Positions 42,501-58,500 of a stretch of 64,000 nt of DNA are shown in pieces. Below the pieces are notes generated by a model. That model was not told where the DNA came from, did not search any database, and was given only the letters and a program-made list of their open reading frames with translations. This stretch comes from Brienomyrus brachyistius (Eukaryota; Chordata; Actinopteri; Osteoglossiformes; Mormyridae): positions 186,001 to 250,000 of the forward strand of contig NW_026042445.1 of NCBI RefSeq assembly GCF_023856365.1. The letters run 5' to 3'. Every line of letters begins with the position of its first letter. Within the stretch, counting starts at the first letter, position 1. A program made the position numbers and the translations under genes.

Positions 42501-45500
42501 TAGCATATTAGCATATTAGCATAGCATATTAGCATATTAGCATATTAGCATATTAGCATAGCATATTAGCATATTAGCATATTAGCATATTAGCATATTA
42601 GCATATTAGCATAGCATATTAGCATATTAGCATATTAGCATATTAGCATATTAGCATAACATAGCATATTAGCATATTAGCATATTAGCATATTAGCATA
42701 GCATATTAGCATATTAGCATATTAGCATATTAGCATATTAGCATATTAGCATAGCATATTAGCATATTAGCATATTAGCATATTAGCATATTAGCATAGC
42801 GTGTTAGCGTATTAGCATATTAGCATATTAGCATAGCATATTAGCATATTAGCATGGCATATTAGCATATTAGCATAGCATATTAGCATATTAGCATATT
42901 AGCATATTAGCATATTAGCATAGCGTGTTAGCATATTAATGTATTAGCATATTAGCATATTAGCATATTAGCATATTAGCATATTAGCATATTAGAATAG
43001 CATATTAGCATATTAGCATATTAGCATATTAGCATAGCGTGTTAGCGTATTAGCATATTAGCATAGCATATTAGCATATTAGCATAGCATATTAGCATAT
43101 TAGCATATTAGCATATTAGCATAGCGTGTTAGAGTATTAGCATATTAGCATATTAGCATAGCATATTAGCATATTAGCATATTAGTATATTAGTATACTA
43201 ATACGCTATGCTAATATGCTAATATTAGCATATTAGCATATTAACATATTAGCATATTAGCATATTAGCATATTAGCATAGCGTGTTAGCATATTAGCGT
43301 ATTAGCATATTAGCATATTAGCATATTAGCATATTAGCATATTAGCATATTAGCATATTAACATAGCATAGCATATTAGCACATTAGCATATTAGCATAT
43401 TAGCATATTAGCATAGCATATTAACATATTAGCATATTAGCATATTAGCATATTAGCATATTAGCATAGCGTGTTAGCGTATTAGCATATTAGCATAGCA
43501 TATTAGCATATTAGCATAGCATATTAGCATATTAGCATATTAGCATATTAGCATATTAGCATAGCATATTAGCATATTAGCATATTAGCATATTAGCATA
43601 TTAGCATAGCATATTAGCATATTAGCATATTAGCATATTAGCATATTAGCATATTACCATAGCATATTAGCATATTAGCATATTAGCATATTAGCATATT
43701 AGCATAGCATATTAGCATATTAGCATATTAGCATATTAGCATATTAGCATAGCATGTTAGCGTATTAGCATATTAGTATATTAGCATATTAGCATATTAA
43801 TATATTAGCATATTAGCATATTAGCATATTAGCATATTAGCATAGCATATTAGCATATTAGCATAGCATATTAGCATATTAGCATATTGGCATATTAGCA
43901 TATTAGCATAGCGTGTTAGCATATTAGCGTATTAGCATATTAGCATATTAGCATATTAGCATATTAGCATATTAGCATATTAGCATAGCATATTAGCATA
44001 TTAGCATATTAGCATATTAGCATATTAGCATATTAGCATAGCATATTAGCGTATTAGCATATTAGTATATTAGCATATTAGCATATTAGCATATTAGCAT
44101 ATTAGCATAGCATATTAGCATATTAGCATAGCATATTATCATATTATCATATTAGCATATTAGCATATTAGCATATTAGCATATTAGCATATTAGCATAG
44201 CATATTAGCATATTAGCATATTAGCATATTAGCATATTAGCATAGCATATTAGCATATTAGCATATTAGCATATTAGAATATTAGCATAGCATATTAGTA
44301 TATTAGCATATTAGCATATTAGCATATTAGCATATTAGCATAGCATATTAGCATATTAGCATATTAGCATATTAGCATATTAGCATAGCATGTTAGCGTA
44401 TTAGCATATTAGCATATTAGCATATTAACATATTAGCATATTAGCATAGCATATTAGCATATTAGCATATTAGCATATTAGCATATTAGCTTATTAGCAT
44501 ATTAGCATATTAGCATATTAGCATATTAGCATATTAGCATATTAGCATAGCATATTAGCATATTAGCATATTAGCATATTAGCATATTAGCATAGCGTGT
44601 TAGTGTATTAGCATATTAGCATATTAGCATAGCATATTAGCATATTAGCATATTAGCATATTAGCATATTAGCATATTAGTATAACATATTAGCATATTA
44701 GCATATTAGCATATTAGCATAGCATATTAGCACATTAGCATATTAGCATATTAGCATAGCATATTAGCATATTAGTATATTAGCATATTAGCATATTAGC
44801 ATAGCATGTTAGCGTATTAGCGTATTAGCATATTAGCATAGCGTATTGGCGTATTAGCATATTAGCATATTAGCATAGAATATTAGCATATTAGCATATT
44901 AGCATATTAGCATAGCATATTAGCATATTAGCATATTAGCATATTAGCATATTAGCATAGCATATTAGCATATTAGCATATTAGCATATTAGCATATTAG
45001 CATAGCGTGTTAGTGTATTAGCATATTAGCATATTAGCATAGCATATTAGCATATTAGCATATTAGCATATTAGCATATTAGCATAGCATATTAGCATAG
45101 CATATTAGCATATTAGCTATTAGCATATTAGCATATTAGCATAGCATATTAGCATATTAGCATATTAGCATATTAGCATATTAGCATAGCATATTAGTAT
45201 TATTAGCATATTAGCATATTAGCATATTAGCATAGCATATTAGCATATTAGCATATTAGCATATTAGCATATTTGCATAGCATATTAGCATATTAGCATA
45301 TTAGCATATTAGCATATTAGCATATTAGCATAGCATGTTAGCGTATTAGCATATTAGTATATTAGCATATTAGCATATTAGCATATTAGCATATTAGCAT
45401 ATTAGTATATTAGCATATTAGCATATTAGCATATTAGCATAGCATATTAGCAAATTAGCATATTAGCATATTAGCATATTAGCATATTAGTATATTAGCA

Positions 45501-46150
45501 TATTAGCATATTAGCATAGCATATTAGCATAGCATATTAGCATATTAGCATATTAGCATATTAGCATATTAGCATATTAGCATATTAGCATAGCATATTA
45601 GCATATTAGCATATTAGCATATTAGCATATTAGCATAGCATATTAGCATATTAGCATATTAGCATATTAGCATATTAGCATATTAGCATAGCATATTAGC
45701 ATATTAGCATATTAGCATATTAGCATATTAGCATATTAGCATAGCATATTAGCATATTAGCATATTAGCATATTAGTATATTAGTATATTAGCATATTAG
45801 CATATTAGCATATTAGCATAGCATATTAGCATATTAGCATATTAGCATATTAGCATATTAGCATAGCATATTAGCATATTAGCATATTAGCATATTAGCA
45901 TATTAGCGTATTAGCATAGCATATTAGCATATTAGCATATTAGCATAGCATATTAGCGTATTAGCATATTAGCATATTAGCGTATTAGCATATTAGCATA
46001 TTAGCATATTAGCATATTAGCATATTAGCATAGCATATTAGCATATTAGCATATTAGCATATTAGTATATTAGCATAGCATATTAGCATATTAGCATATT
46101 AGCATATTAGCATAGCATATTAGCATATTAGCATATTAGCATAGCATATT
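42501..46150 (+). repeat. Block C2 of the higher-order repeat, with a D-like right part
   Basis: It repeats C1: TTAATGTATT (42926), GTTAGAGTATT (about 43130), the inverted segment (43196-43223), TTAATATATT (near 43799), TATCATATTATCAT (near 44137), GCGTATTGGCG (near 44850) and CATAGAATATT (near 44875). From about 45.0 kb it departs from C1. It then carries GCATGTTAGCG (45333) followed by an AGCAAATT unit (45449), a pair seen again in the D region (52.1-52.2 kb and 57.85-57.97 kb). Confidence 0.6.
43196..43223 (-). repeat. Microinversion inside the satellite, copy 2
   Basis: The 28-base inverted segment and both palindromic junctions match copy 1 base for base, 4,733 bases downstream. The right-hand 34-base palindrome spans 43207-43240. 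An identical rare event in an identical context means the copy was duplicated with block C rather than arising anew. Confidence 0.9.
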
Positions 46151-47960
46151 AAGCATATTAGCATATTAGCATATTAGCATATTAGCATAGCGTGTTAGCG
46201 TATTAGCATATTAGCATATTAGCATAGCATATTAGCATATTAGCATATTAGCATATTAGCATATTAGCCTAGCGTGTTAGTGTATTAGCATATTAGCATA
46301 TTAGCATAGCATATTAGCATATTAGCATATTAGCATATTAGCATATTAGCATATTAGCATAGCATATTAGCATATTAACATATTAGCATATTAGCATATT
46401 AGCATAGCATATTAGCATATTAGCATATTAGCATAGCATATTAGCATATTAGCATATTAGCTTATTAGCATATTAGCATATTAGCATATTAGCATATTAG
46501 CATATTAGCATATTAGCATAGCATATTAGCATATTAACATATTAGCATATTAGCATAGCATATTAGCATATTAGCATATTAGCATATTAGCATATTAACA
46601 TATTAGCATAGCATATTAGCATATTAGCATATTAGCATATTAGCATATTAGCATAGCATATTAGCATATTAGCATATTAGCATATTAGCATATTAGCATA
46701 GCGTGTTAGCGTATTAGCATATTAGCATATTAGCATAGCATATTAGCATATTAGCATATTAGCATATTAGCATATTAGCATAGCGTGTTAGTGTATTAGC
46801 ATATTAGCATATTAGCATAGCATATTAGCATATTAGCATATTAGCATATTAACATAGCATATTAGCATATTAGCACATTAGCATATTAGCATATTAGCAT
46901 ATTAGCATAGCATATTAGCATATTAGCATATTAGCATATTAGCATATTAGCATAGCATATTAGCATATTAGCATATTAGCATATTAGCATAGCATATTAG
47001 CATAGCATATTAACATATTAGCATATTAGCATATTAGCATATTAGCATATTGGCATAGCATATTAGCATATTAGCGTATTAGCATATTAGCATATTAGCA
47101 TATTAGCATAGCATATTAGCATATTAACATATTAGCATATTAGCATATTAGCATATTAGCATAGCATATTAGCATATTAGCATATTAGCATATTAGTATA
47201 TTAGCATAGCATATTAGCATATTAGCATATTAGCATATTAGCATATTAGCATAGCATATTAGCATATTAGCATATTAGCATAGCATATTAGCATATTAGC
47301 ATATTAGCATATTAGCATATTAGCATAGCGTGTTAGCGTATTAGCATATTAGCATATTAGCATAGCATATTAGCATATTAGCATATTAGCATATTAGCAT
47401 ATTAGCATATTAGCCTAGCGTGTTAGTGTATTAGCATATTAGCATATTAGCATAGCATATTAGCATATTAGCATATTAGCATATTAGCATATTAGCATAT
47501 TAGCATAGCATATTAGCATATTAACATATTAGCATATTAGCATATTAGCATAGCATATTAGCATATTAGCATATTAGCATATTAGCATATTAGCATATTA
47601 ACATATTAGCATAGCATATTAGCATATTAGCATATTAGCATATTAACATATTAGCATAGCATATTAGCATATTAGCATATTAGCATATTAGCATATTAGC
47701 ATATTAGCATAGCATATTAGCATATTAGCATATTAACATATTAGCATATTAGCATAGCATATTAGCATATTAGCATATTAGCATATTAGCATATTAGCAT
47801 AGCATATTAGCATATTAGCATATTAGCATAGCGTGTTAGCGTGTTAGCGTATTAGCATATTAGCATAGCATATTAGCATATTAGCATATTAGCATATTAG
47901 CATATTAGCATAGCATATTAGCATATTAGCATATTAGCATAGCGTGTTAGCGTGTTAGCG
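46151..47960 (+). repeat. Block B5: two ~1.1-kb subunits plus paired terminal signature
   Basis: GCCTAGCG occurs at 46267 and 47413 (1,146 apart, the longest of the five spacings). TTGGCATAG occurs once, near 47049, and GCTTATTAGC near 46460. The paired GCGTGTTAGCGTGTTAGCG is at 47831 and 47942, only 111 apart against 148-153 elsewhere, so about five units were lost between them. Confidence 0.62.
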
Positions 47961-49500
47961 TATTAGCATATTAGCATATTAGCATAGCATATTAGCATAT
48001 TAGCATATTAGCATATTAGCATAGCATATTAGCATATTAGCATATTAGCATATTAGCATATTAGCATATTAGCATAGCATATTAGCATATTAGCATATTA
48101 GCATATTAGCATATTAGCATAGCATATTAGCATATTAGCATATTAGCATATTAGCATATTAGCATAGCATATTAGCATATTAGCATATTAGCATATTAGC
48201 ATATTAGCATAGCATATTAGCATATTAGCATATTAGCATATTAGCATATTAGCATAGCGTGTTAGCGTATTAGCATATTAGCATATTAGCATAGCATATT
48301 AGCATATTAGCATGGCATATTAGCATATTAGCATAGCATATTAGCATATTAGCATATTAGCATATTAGCATATTAGCATATTAGCATATTAGCATATTAG
48401 CATAGCGTGTTAGCATATTAATGTATTAGCATATTAGCATATTAGCATATTAGCATATTAGCATATTAGCATATTAGAATAGCATATTAGCATATTAGCA
48501 TATTAGCATATTAGCATAGCGTGTTAGCGTATTAGCATATTAGCATAGCATATTAGCATATTAGCATAGCATATTAGCATATTAGCATATTAGCATATTA
48601 GCATAGCGTGTTAGAGTATTAGCATATTAGCATATTAGCATAGCATATTAGCATATTAGCATATTAGTATATTAGTATACTAATACGCTATGCTAATATG
48701 CTAATATTAGCATATTAGCATATTAACATATTAGCATATTAGCATATTAGCATATTAGCATAGCGTGTTAGCATATTAGCGTATTAGCATATTAGCATAT
48801 TAGCATATTAGCATATTAGCATATTAGCATATTAACATAGCATAGCATATTAGCACATTAGCATATTAGCATATTAGCATATTAGCATAGCATATTAACA
48901 TATTAGCATATTAGCATATTAGCATAGCGTGTTAGCGTATTAGCATATTAGCATAGCATATTAGCATATTAGCATAGCATATTAGCATATTAGCATATTA
49001 GCATATTAGCATATTAGCATAGCATATTAGCATATTAGCATATTAGCATATTAGCATATTAGCATAGCATATTAGCATATTAGCATATTAGCATATTAGC
49101 ATATTACCATAGCATATTAGCATATTAGCATATTAGCATATTAGCATAGCATATTAGCATATTAGCATATTAGCATATTAGCATATTAGCATAGCATGTT
49201 ACCGTATTAGCATATTAGTATATTAGCATATTAGCATATTAATATATTAGCATATTAGCATATTAGCATATTAGCATATTAGCATATTAGCATAGCATAT
49301 TAGCATATTAGCATAGCATATTAGCATATTAGCATATTAGCATATTAGCATATTAGCATAGCGTGTTAGCATATTAGCGTATTAGCATATTAGCATATTA
49401 GCATATTAGCATATTAGCATATTAGCATAGCATATTAGCATATTAGCATATTAGCATATTAGCATATTAGCATAGCATATTAGCATATTAGCATATTAGC
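47961..49500 (+). repeat. Block C3 of the higher-order repeat, left part only
   Basis: TTAATGTATT (48418), GTTAGAGTATT (about 48608), the inverted segment (48678-48705), TTACCATAG (near 49106) and GCATGTTACCG (about 49196, a single-base change of GCATGTTAGCG) match C1/C2 at offsets of 10.2 and 5.48 kb. The right part, with TATCATATTATCAT and GCGTATTGGCG, is absent; the array passes into the D region instead. Confidence 0.6.
48678..48705 (-). repeat. Microinversion inside the satellite, copy 3
   Basis: This is the third identical inverted segment, 5,482 bases after copy 2, with the right-hand palindrome at 48689-48722. The preceding landmarks GTTAGAGTATT and TTAATGTATT are also kept. Confidence 0.9.
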
Positions 49501-52500
49501 ATATTGGCATATTAGCATAGCATAGCATATTAGCATATTAGCATATTAGCATATTAACATATTAGCATATTAGCATAGCATATTAGCATATTAGCATATT
49601 AGCATATTAGTATATTAGTATATTAGCATATTAGCATATTAGCATATTAGCATAGCATATTAGCATATTAGCATAGCATATTAGCATATTAGCATAGCAT
49701 ATTAGCATATTAGCATATTAGCATATTAGCGTATTAGCATAGCATATTAGCATATTAGCATATTAGCATATTAGCATAGCATATTAGCGTATTAGCATAT
49801 TAGCATATTAGCGTATTAGCATATTAGCATATTAGCATATTAGCATATTAGCATAGCATATTAGCATATTAGCATATTAGCATATTAGCATAGCATATTA
49901 GCATATTAGCATATTAGCATATTAGCATATTAGCATAGCGTGTTAGTGTATTAGCATATTAGCATATTAGCATAGCATATTAGCATATTAGCATATTAGC
50001 ATATTAGCATATTAGCATAGCATATTAGCATATTAGCATATTAGCATATTAGCATAGCATATTAGCATATTAGCATATTAGCATATTAGCATAGCATATT
50101 AGCATATTAGCATATTAGCATAGCATATTAGCATAGCATATTAGCATATTAGCATATTAGCATATTAGCATATTAGCATAGCATATTAGCATATTAGCAT
50201 ATTAGCATATTAGCGTATTAGCGTATTAGCATATTAGCATATTAGCATATTAGCATAGCATATTAGCATGTTAGTATATTAGCATATTAGCATATTAGCA
50301 TATTAGCATAGCATATTAGCGTATTAGCATATTAGTATATTAGCATATTAGCATATTAGCATATTAGCATATTAGCATATTAGCATAGCATATTAGCATA
50401 TTAGCATATTAGCATATTAGCATAGCATATTAGCATATTAGCATATTAGCATATTAGCATATTAGTATATTAGCATAGCATATTAGCATATTAGCATATT
50501 AGCATATTAGCATATTAGCATAGCATATTAGCATATTAGCATATTAGCATATTAGCATAGCATATTAGCATATTAACATATTAGCATATTAGCATATTAG
50601 CATATTAGCATAGCATATTAGCATATTAGCATATTAGCATATTAGTATATTAGAATATTAGCATAGCATATTAGCATATTAGCATATTAGCATATTAGCA
50701 TATTAGCATAGCATATTAGCATATTAGCATATTAGCATATTAGCATATTAGCATAGCATGTTAGCGTATTAGCATATTAGCATATTAGTATATTAGCATA
50801 TTAGCATATTAGCATATTAGCATAGCATATTAGCATATTAGCATATTAGCATATTAGCATATTAGCTTATTAGCATATTAGCATATTAGCATAGCATATT
50901 AGCATATTAGCATATTAGCATATTAGCATATTAGCATAGCGTGTTAGCGTATTAGCATATTAGCATATTAGCATAGCGTGTTAGCGTATTAGCATATTAG
51001 CATATTAGCATAGCATATTAGCATATTAGCATATTAGCATATTAGCATATTAGCATAGCATATTAGCATATTAGCATATTAGCATATTAGCATATTAGCG
51101 TATTAGCATATTAGCATAGCATATTAGCATATTAGCATAGCATGTTAGCGTATTAGCATATTAGCATATTAGCATATTAGCATATTAGCATATTAGCATA
51201 TTAGCATAGCATAGCATATTAGCATATTAGCATATTAGCATATTAGCATAGCATATTAGCATAGCATATTAGCATATTAGCATATTAGCATATTAGCATA
51301 TTAGCATATTAGTATAGCATATTAGCATATTTGCATATTAGCATATTAGTATATTAGCATAGCATATTAGCATATTAGCATATTAGCATATTAGCATATT
51401 AGCTTATTAGCATATTAGCATATTAGCATAGCATATTAGCATATTAGCATATTAGCATATTAGAATATTAGCATAGTGTGTTAGCGTATTAGCATATTAG
51501 CATATTAGCATAGCATATTAGCATATTAGCATATTAGCATATTAGCATATTAGCATAGCATATTAGCATATTAGCATATTAGCATATTAGCATATTAGCG
51601 TATTAGCATATTAGCATATTAGCATATTAGCATATTAGCATATTAGCATAGCATGTTAGCGTATTAGCATATTAGCATATTAGCATATTAGCATATTAGC
51701 ATATTAGCATAGCATAGCATATTAGCATATTATCATATTAGCATATTAGCATATTAGCATATTAGCATATTAGCATAGCATATTAGCATATTAGCATATT
51801 AGCATATTAGCATATTAGCATAGCATATTAGCATATTAGCATATTAGCATATTAGCATAGTATATTAGCATATTAGCATATTAGCATATTAGCATAGCAT
51901 ATTAGCATATTAGCATATTAGCATATTAGCATATTAGCATATTAGCATATTAACATATTAGCATATTAGCATAGCATATTAGCATGTTAGCATATTAGCA
52001 TATTAGCATAGCATATTAGCATATTAGCATATTAGCATATTAGCATAGCATATTAGCATATTAGCATAGCATATTAGCATACTAGCATATTAGTATATTA
52101 GCATATTAGCATAGCATGTTAGCGTATTAGCATATTAGTATATTAGCATATTAGCATATTAGCATATTAGCATATTAGTATATTAGCATATTAGCATATT
52201 AGCATATTATCATAGCATATTAGCAAATTAGCATATTAGCATATTAGCATATTAGCATATTAGTATATTAGCATAGCATATTAGCATAGCATATTAGCAT
52301 ATTAGCATATTAGCATATTAGCATATTAGCATAGCATATTAGCATATTAGCATATTAGCATATTAGCATAGCATATTAGCACATTAGCATATTAGCATAT
52401 TAGCATATTAACATATTAGCATATTAGCATAGCATATTAGCATATTAGCATATTAGCATATTAGCATATTAGTATATTAGCATATTAGCATATTAGCATA

Positions 52501-55500
52501 TTAGCATATTAGCATAGCATATTAGCATATTAGCATATTAGCATATTAGCATATTAGCATATTAGCATATTAGCATATTAGCATATTAGCGTATTAGCAT
52601 AGCATATTAGCATATTAGCATATTAGCATATTCGCATAGCATATTAGCATATTAGCATATTAGCATATTAGTGTATTAGCATATTAGCATATTAGCATAT
52701 TAGCATATTAGCATATTAGCATATTAGCATTGCATATTAGCATATTAGCATATTAGCATATTAGCATATTAGCATAGCATATTAGCATATTAGCATATTA
52801 GCATATTAGCATATTAGCATATTAGCATAGCGTGTTAGTGTATTAGCATATTAGCATATTAGCATAGCATATTAGCATATTAGCATATTAGCATATTAGC
52901 ATATTAGCATAGCATATTAGCATATTAGCATATTAGTATATTAGCATATTAGCATATTAGCATAGCATATTAGCATATTAGCATATTAACATATTAGCAT
53001 ATTAGCATAGCATATTAGCATATTAGCATATTAGCATAGCATATTAGCATAGCATATTAGCATATTAGCATATTAGCATATTAGCATATTAGCATAGCAT
53101 ATTAGCATATTAGCATATTAGCATATTAGCGTATTAGCGTATTAGCATATTAGCATATTAGCATATTAGCATAGCATATTAGCATATTAGCATATTAGCA
53201 TATTAGCATATTAGCATATTAGCATAGCATATTAGCATATTAGCATATTAGCATATTAGCATAGCGTGTTAGCATATTAGCATATTAGCATAGCATATTA
53301 GCATATTAGCATATTAGCATATTAGCATATTAGCATATTAGCATAGCATATTAGCATATTAGTATATTAGCATATTAGCATATTAGCATATTAGCATATT
53401 AGCATAGCATATTAGCATATTAGCATATTAGCATATTAGCATAGCATATTAGCATATTAGCATATTAGCATATTAGCATATTAGCATAGCATATTAGCAT
53501 ATTAGCATATTAGCATATTATCATATTAGCATATTAGCATAGCGTGTTAGCGTATTAGCATATTAGCATATTAGCATAGCATATTAGCATATTAGCATAT
53601 TAGCATATTAGCATAGTATATTAGCATATTAGCATATTAGCATATTAGCATATTAGCATATTAGCATATTAGCATATTAGCATATTAGCATAGCATATTA
53701 GCATATTAGCATATTAGCATATTAGCATATTAGCATAGCATATTAGCATATTAGCATATTAGCATAGCATATTAGCATATTAGCATATTAGCATATTAGC
53801 ATAGCATATTAGCATATTAGCATATTAGCATATTAGCATATTAGCATAGCATATTAGCATATTAGCATATTAGCATAGCATATTAGCATATTAGTATATT
53901 AGCATATTAGCATATTAGCATATTAGTATATTAGCATATTAGCATATTAGCATAGCATATTAGCATAGCGTGTTAGCGTATTAGCATATTAGCATATTAG
54001 CATAGCATATTAGCATATTAGCATAGCATATTAGCATATTAGCATAGCATATTAGCATATTAGCATATTAGCATATTAGCATATTAGCATATTAGCATAG
54101 CGTGTTAGCATATTAGCGTATTAGCATATTAGCATATTAGCATATTAGCATATTAGCATAGCATATTAGCATATTAGCATATTAGCATATTAGCATATTA
54201 GCATATTAGCATAGCATATTAGCATATTAGCATATTAGCATATTAGCATATTAGCATTGCATATTAGCATATTAGCATATTAGCATATTAGCATATTAGC
54301 ATAGCATATTAGCATATTAGCATATTAGCATATTAGCATATTAGCATAGCATATTAGCATATTAGCATATTAGCATAGCATAGCATATTAGCATATTAGC
54401 ATATTAGCATATTAGCATATTAGCATATTAGCATAGCATATTAACATATTAACATATTAGCATATTAGCATATTAGCATAGCATATTAGCATATTAGCAT
54501 ATTAGCATATTAGCATATTAGCATAGCATATTAGCATATTAGCATATTAGCATAGCATATTAGCATATTAGCATATTAGCATATTAGCATATTAGCATAG
54601 CATATTAGCATATTGGCATATTAGCATATTAGCATATTAGCATATTAGCATAGCATATTAGCATATTAGCATATTACCATATTAGCATAGCGTGTTAGCG
54701 TATTAGCATATTAGCATAGCATATTAGCATATTAGCATATTAGCATATTAGTATAGCATATTAGCAGATTAGCATATTAGCATATTAGCATATTAGCATA
54801 GCATATTAGCATATTAGCATATTAGCATATTAGCATATTAGCATATTAGCATAGCATATTAGCATAGCATATTAGCATATTAGCATATTAGCATATTAGC
54901 ATATTAGCATAGCATATTAGCATATTAGCATATTAGCATATTAGCATATTAGCATAGCATATTAGCATATTAGCATATTAGCATATTAGCATATTAGCAT
55001 ATTAGCATAGCGTGTTAGCGTATTAGCATATTAGCATATTAGCATAGCATATTAGCATATTAGCATAGCATATTAGCATATTAGCATAGCATATTAGCAT
55101 ATTAGCATATTAGCATATTAGCATATTAGCATATTAGCATAGCGTGTTAGCATATTAGCGTATTAGCATATTAGCATATTAGCATATTAGCATATTAGCA
55201 TATTAGCATAGCATATTAGCATATTAGCATATTAGCATATTAGCATAGCATATTAGCATAGCTTGTTAGCATATTAGCATAATAGCATATTAGCATATTA
55301 GCATATTAACATATTAGCATAGCATAGCATATTAGCATATTAGCATATTAGTATATTAGCATATTAGCATATTAGCATATTAGCATATTAGCATAGCATA
55401 TTAGCATATTAGCATATTAGCATATTAGCATATTAGCATAGCATATTAGGATATTAGCATATTAGCATAGCATATTAGCATATTAGCATATTAGCATATT

Positions 55501-58500
55501 AGCATAGCATATTAGCATATTAACATATTAGCATATTAGCATATTAACATATTAGCATATTAGCATAGCATATTAACATATTAGCATATTAGCAGATTTG
55601 TATATTAGCATATTAGCATAGCATATTAGCATATTAGCATATTAGCATATTAGCATATTAGCATATTAGCATAACGTGTTAGCATATTAGCGTATTAGCA
55701 TATTAGCATAGCGTGTTAGCGTATTAGCATATTAGTATATTAGCATATTAGCATATTAGCATATTAGCATATTAGCATAGCATATTAGCATATTAGCATA
55801 GCATATTAGCATATTAGCATATTAGCATATTAGCATATTAGCATATTAGCATAGCGTGTTAGCATATTAGCGTATTAGAATATTAGCATATTAGCATATT
55901 AGCATAGCATATTAGCATAGCATATTAGCATATTAGCATATTAGCATATTAGCATAGCATATTAGCGTATTAGCATATTAGTATATTAGCATATTAGCAT
56001 ATTAGCATATTAGCATAGCATATTAGCATAGCATATTAGCATATTAGTATATTAGCATATTAGCATATTAGCATAGCATATTAGCATATTAGCATATTAG
56101 CATATTAGCATAGCATATTAGCATATTAGCATATTAGCATATTAGCATAGCATATTAGCATATTAGCATATTAGCATATTAGCATATTAGCATATTAGCA
56201 TAGCATATTAGCATATTAGCATATTAACATATTAGCATATTAGCATAGCATATTAGCATATTAGCATATTAGCATATTAGCATATTAGAATATTAGCATA
56301 GCATATTAGTATATTAGCATATTAGCATATTAGCATATTAGCATAGCATATTAGCATATTAGCATATTAGCATATTAGCATATTAGCATATTAGCATAGC
56401 ATGTTAGCGTATTAGCATATTAGCATATTAGCATATTAGCATATTAGCATATTAGCATAGCATATTAGCATATTAGCATATTAGCATATTAGCATATTAG
56501 CATATTAGCTTATTAGCATATTAGCATATTAGCATAGCATATTAGCATATTAGCATATTAGCATATTAGCATATTAGCATAGCGTGTTAGCGTATTAGCA
56601 TATTAGCATATTAGCATATTAGCATAGCATATTAGCATATTAGCATATTAGCATATTAGCATATTAGCATAGCATATTAGCATATTAGCATATTAGCATA
56701 TTAGCATATTAGCATATTAGCGTATTAGCATATTAGCATAGCATGTTAGCGTATTAGCATATTAGCATATTAGCATATTAGCATATTAGCATATTAGCAT
56801 ATTAGCATAGCATAGCATATTAGCATATTATCATATTAGCATATTAGCATATTAACATATTAGCATATTAGCATAGCATATTAGCATATTAGCATATTAG
56901 CATATTAGCATAGCATATTAGCATATTAGCATATTAGCATAGTAGCATATTAGCATAGCGTGTTAGTGTATTAGCATATTAGCATATTAGCATAGCATAT
57001 TAGCATATTAGCATATTAGCATATTAGCATATTAGCATATTAGTATAGCATATTAGCATATTAGCATATTAGCATATTAGCATATTAGCATAGCATATTA
57101 GCATATTAGCATAGCATATTAGCATATTAGCATATTAGCATATTAGCATATTAGCATATTAGCATATTAGTATAGCATATTAGCATATTAGCATATTAGC
57201 ATATTAGCATATTAGCATAGCATATTAGCATATTAGCATATTAGCATATTAGCATAGCATATTAGCATATTAGCATATTAGCATATTAGCATATTAGCAT
57301 AGCATATTAGCATATTAGCATATTAGCATATTAGCATATTAGCATAGCATGTTAGCGTATTAGCGTATTAGCATATTAGCATAGCGTATTAGCGTATTAG
57401 CATATTAGCATATTAGCATAGAATATTAGCATATTAGCATATTAGCATATTAGCATAGCATATTAGCATATTAGCATATTAGCATATTAGCATATTAGCA
57501 TAGCATATTAGCATATTAGCATATTAGCATAGCATATTAGCATATTAGCATAGCATATTAGCATAGCGTGTTAGTGTATTAGCATATTAGCATATTAGCA
57601 TAGCATATTAGTATATTAGCATATTAGCATATTAGCATATTAGCATATTAGCATAGCATATTAGCATATTAGCATATTAGCATATTAGCATATTAGCATA
57701 GCATATTAGCATATTAGCATATTAGCATATTAGCATATTAGCATATTAGCATAGCATATTAGCATATTAGCATATTAGCATATTAGCATATTAGCATAGC
57801 ATATTAGCATATTAACATATTAGCATATTAGCATATTAGCATAGCATGTTAGCGTATTAGCATATTAGTATATTAGCATATTAGCATATTAGCATATTAG
57901 CATATTAGCATATTAGCATATTAGTATATTAGCATATTAACATATTAGCATATTAGCATAGCATATTAGCAAATTAGCATATTAGCATATTAGCATATTA
58001 GTATATTAGTATATTAGCATATTAGCATATTAGCATATTAGCATAGCATATTAGCATAGCATATTAGCATATTAGCATATTAGCATATTAGCATAGCATA
58101 TTAGCATATTAGCATATTAGCATATTAGCATATTAGCATAGCATATTAGCATATTAGCATATTAGCATATTAGCATAGCATATTAGCATATTAGCATATT
58201 AGCATATTAGCATATTAGCATATTAGCATAGCATATTAGCATATTAGCATATTAGCATATTAGCATATTAGTATATTAGTATATTAGCATATTAGCATAT
58301 TAGTATATTAGCATATTAGCAAAGCATATTAGCATATTAGCATATTAGCATATTAACATAGCATATTAGCATATTAGCATATTAGCATATTAGCGTATTA
58401 GCATAGCATATTAGCATATTAGCATATTAGCATATTAGTATATTAGCATAGCATATTAGCATATTAGCATATTAGCATATTAGCGTATTAGCATATTAGC

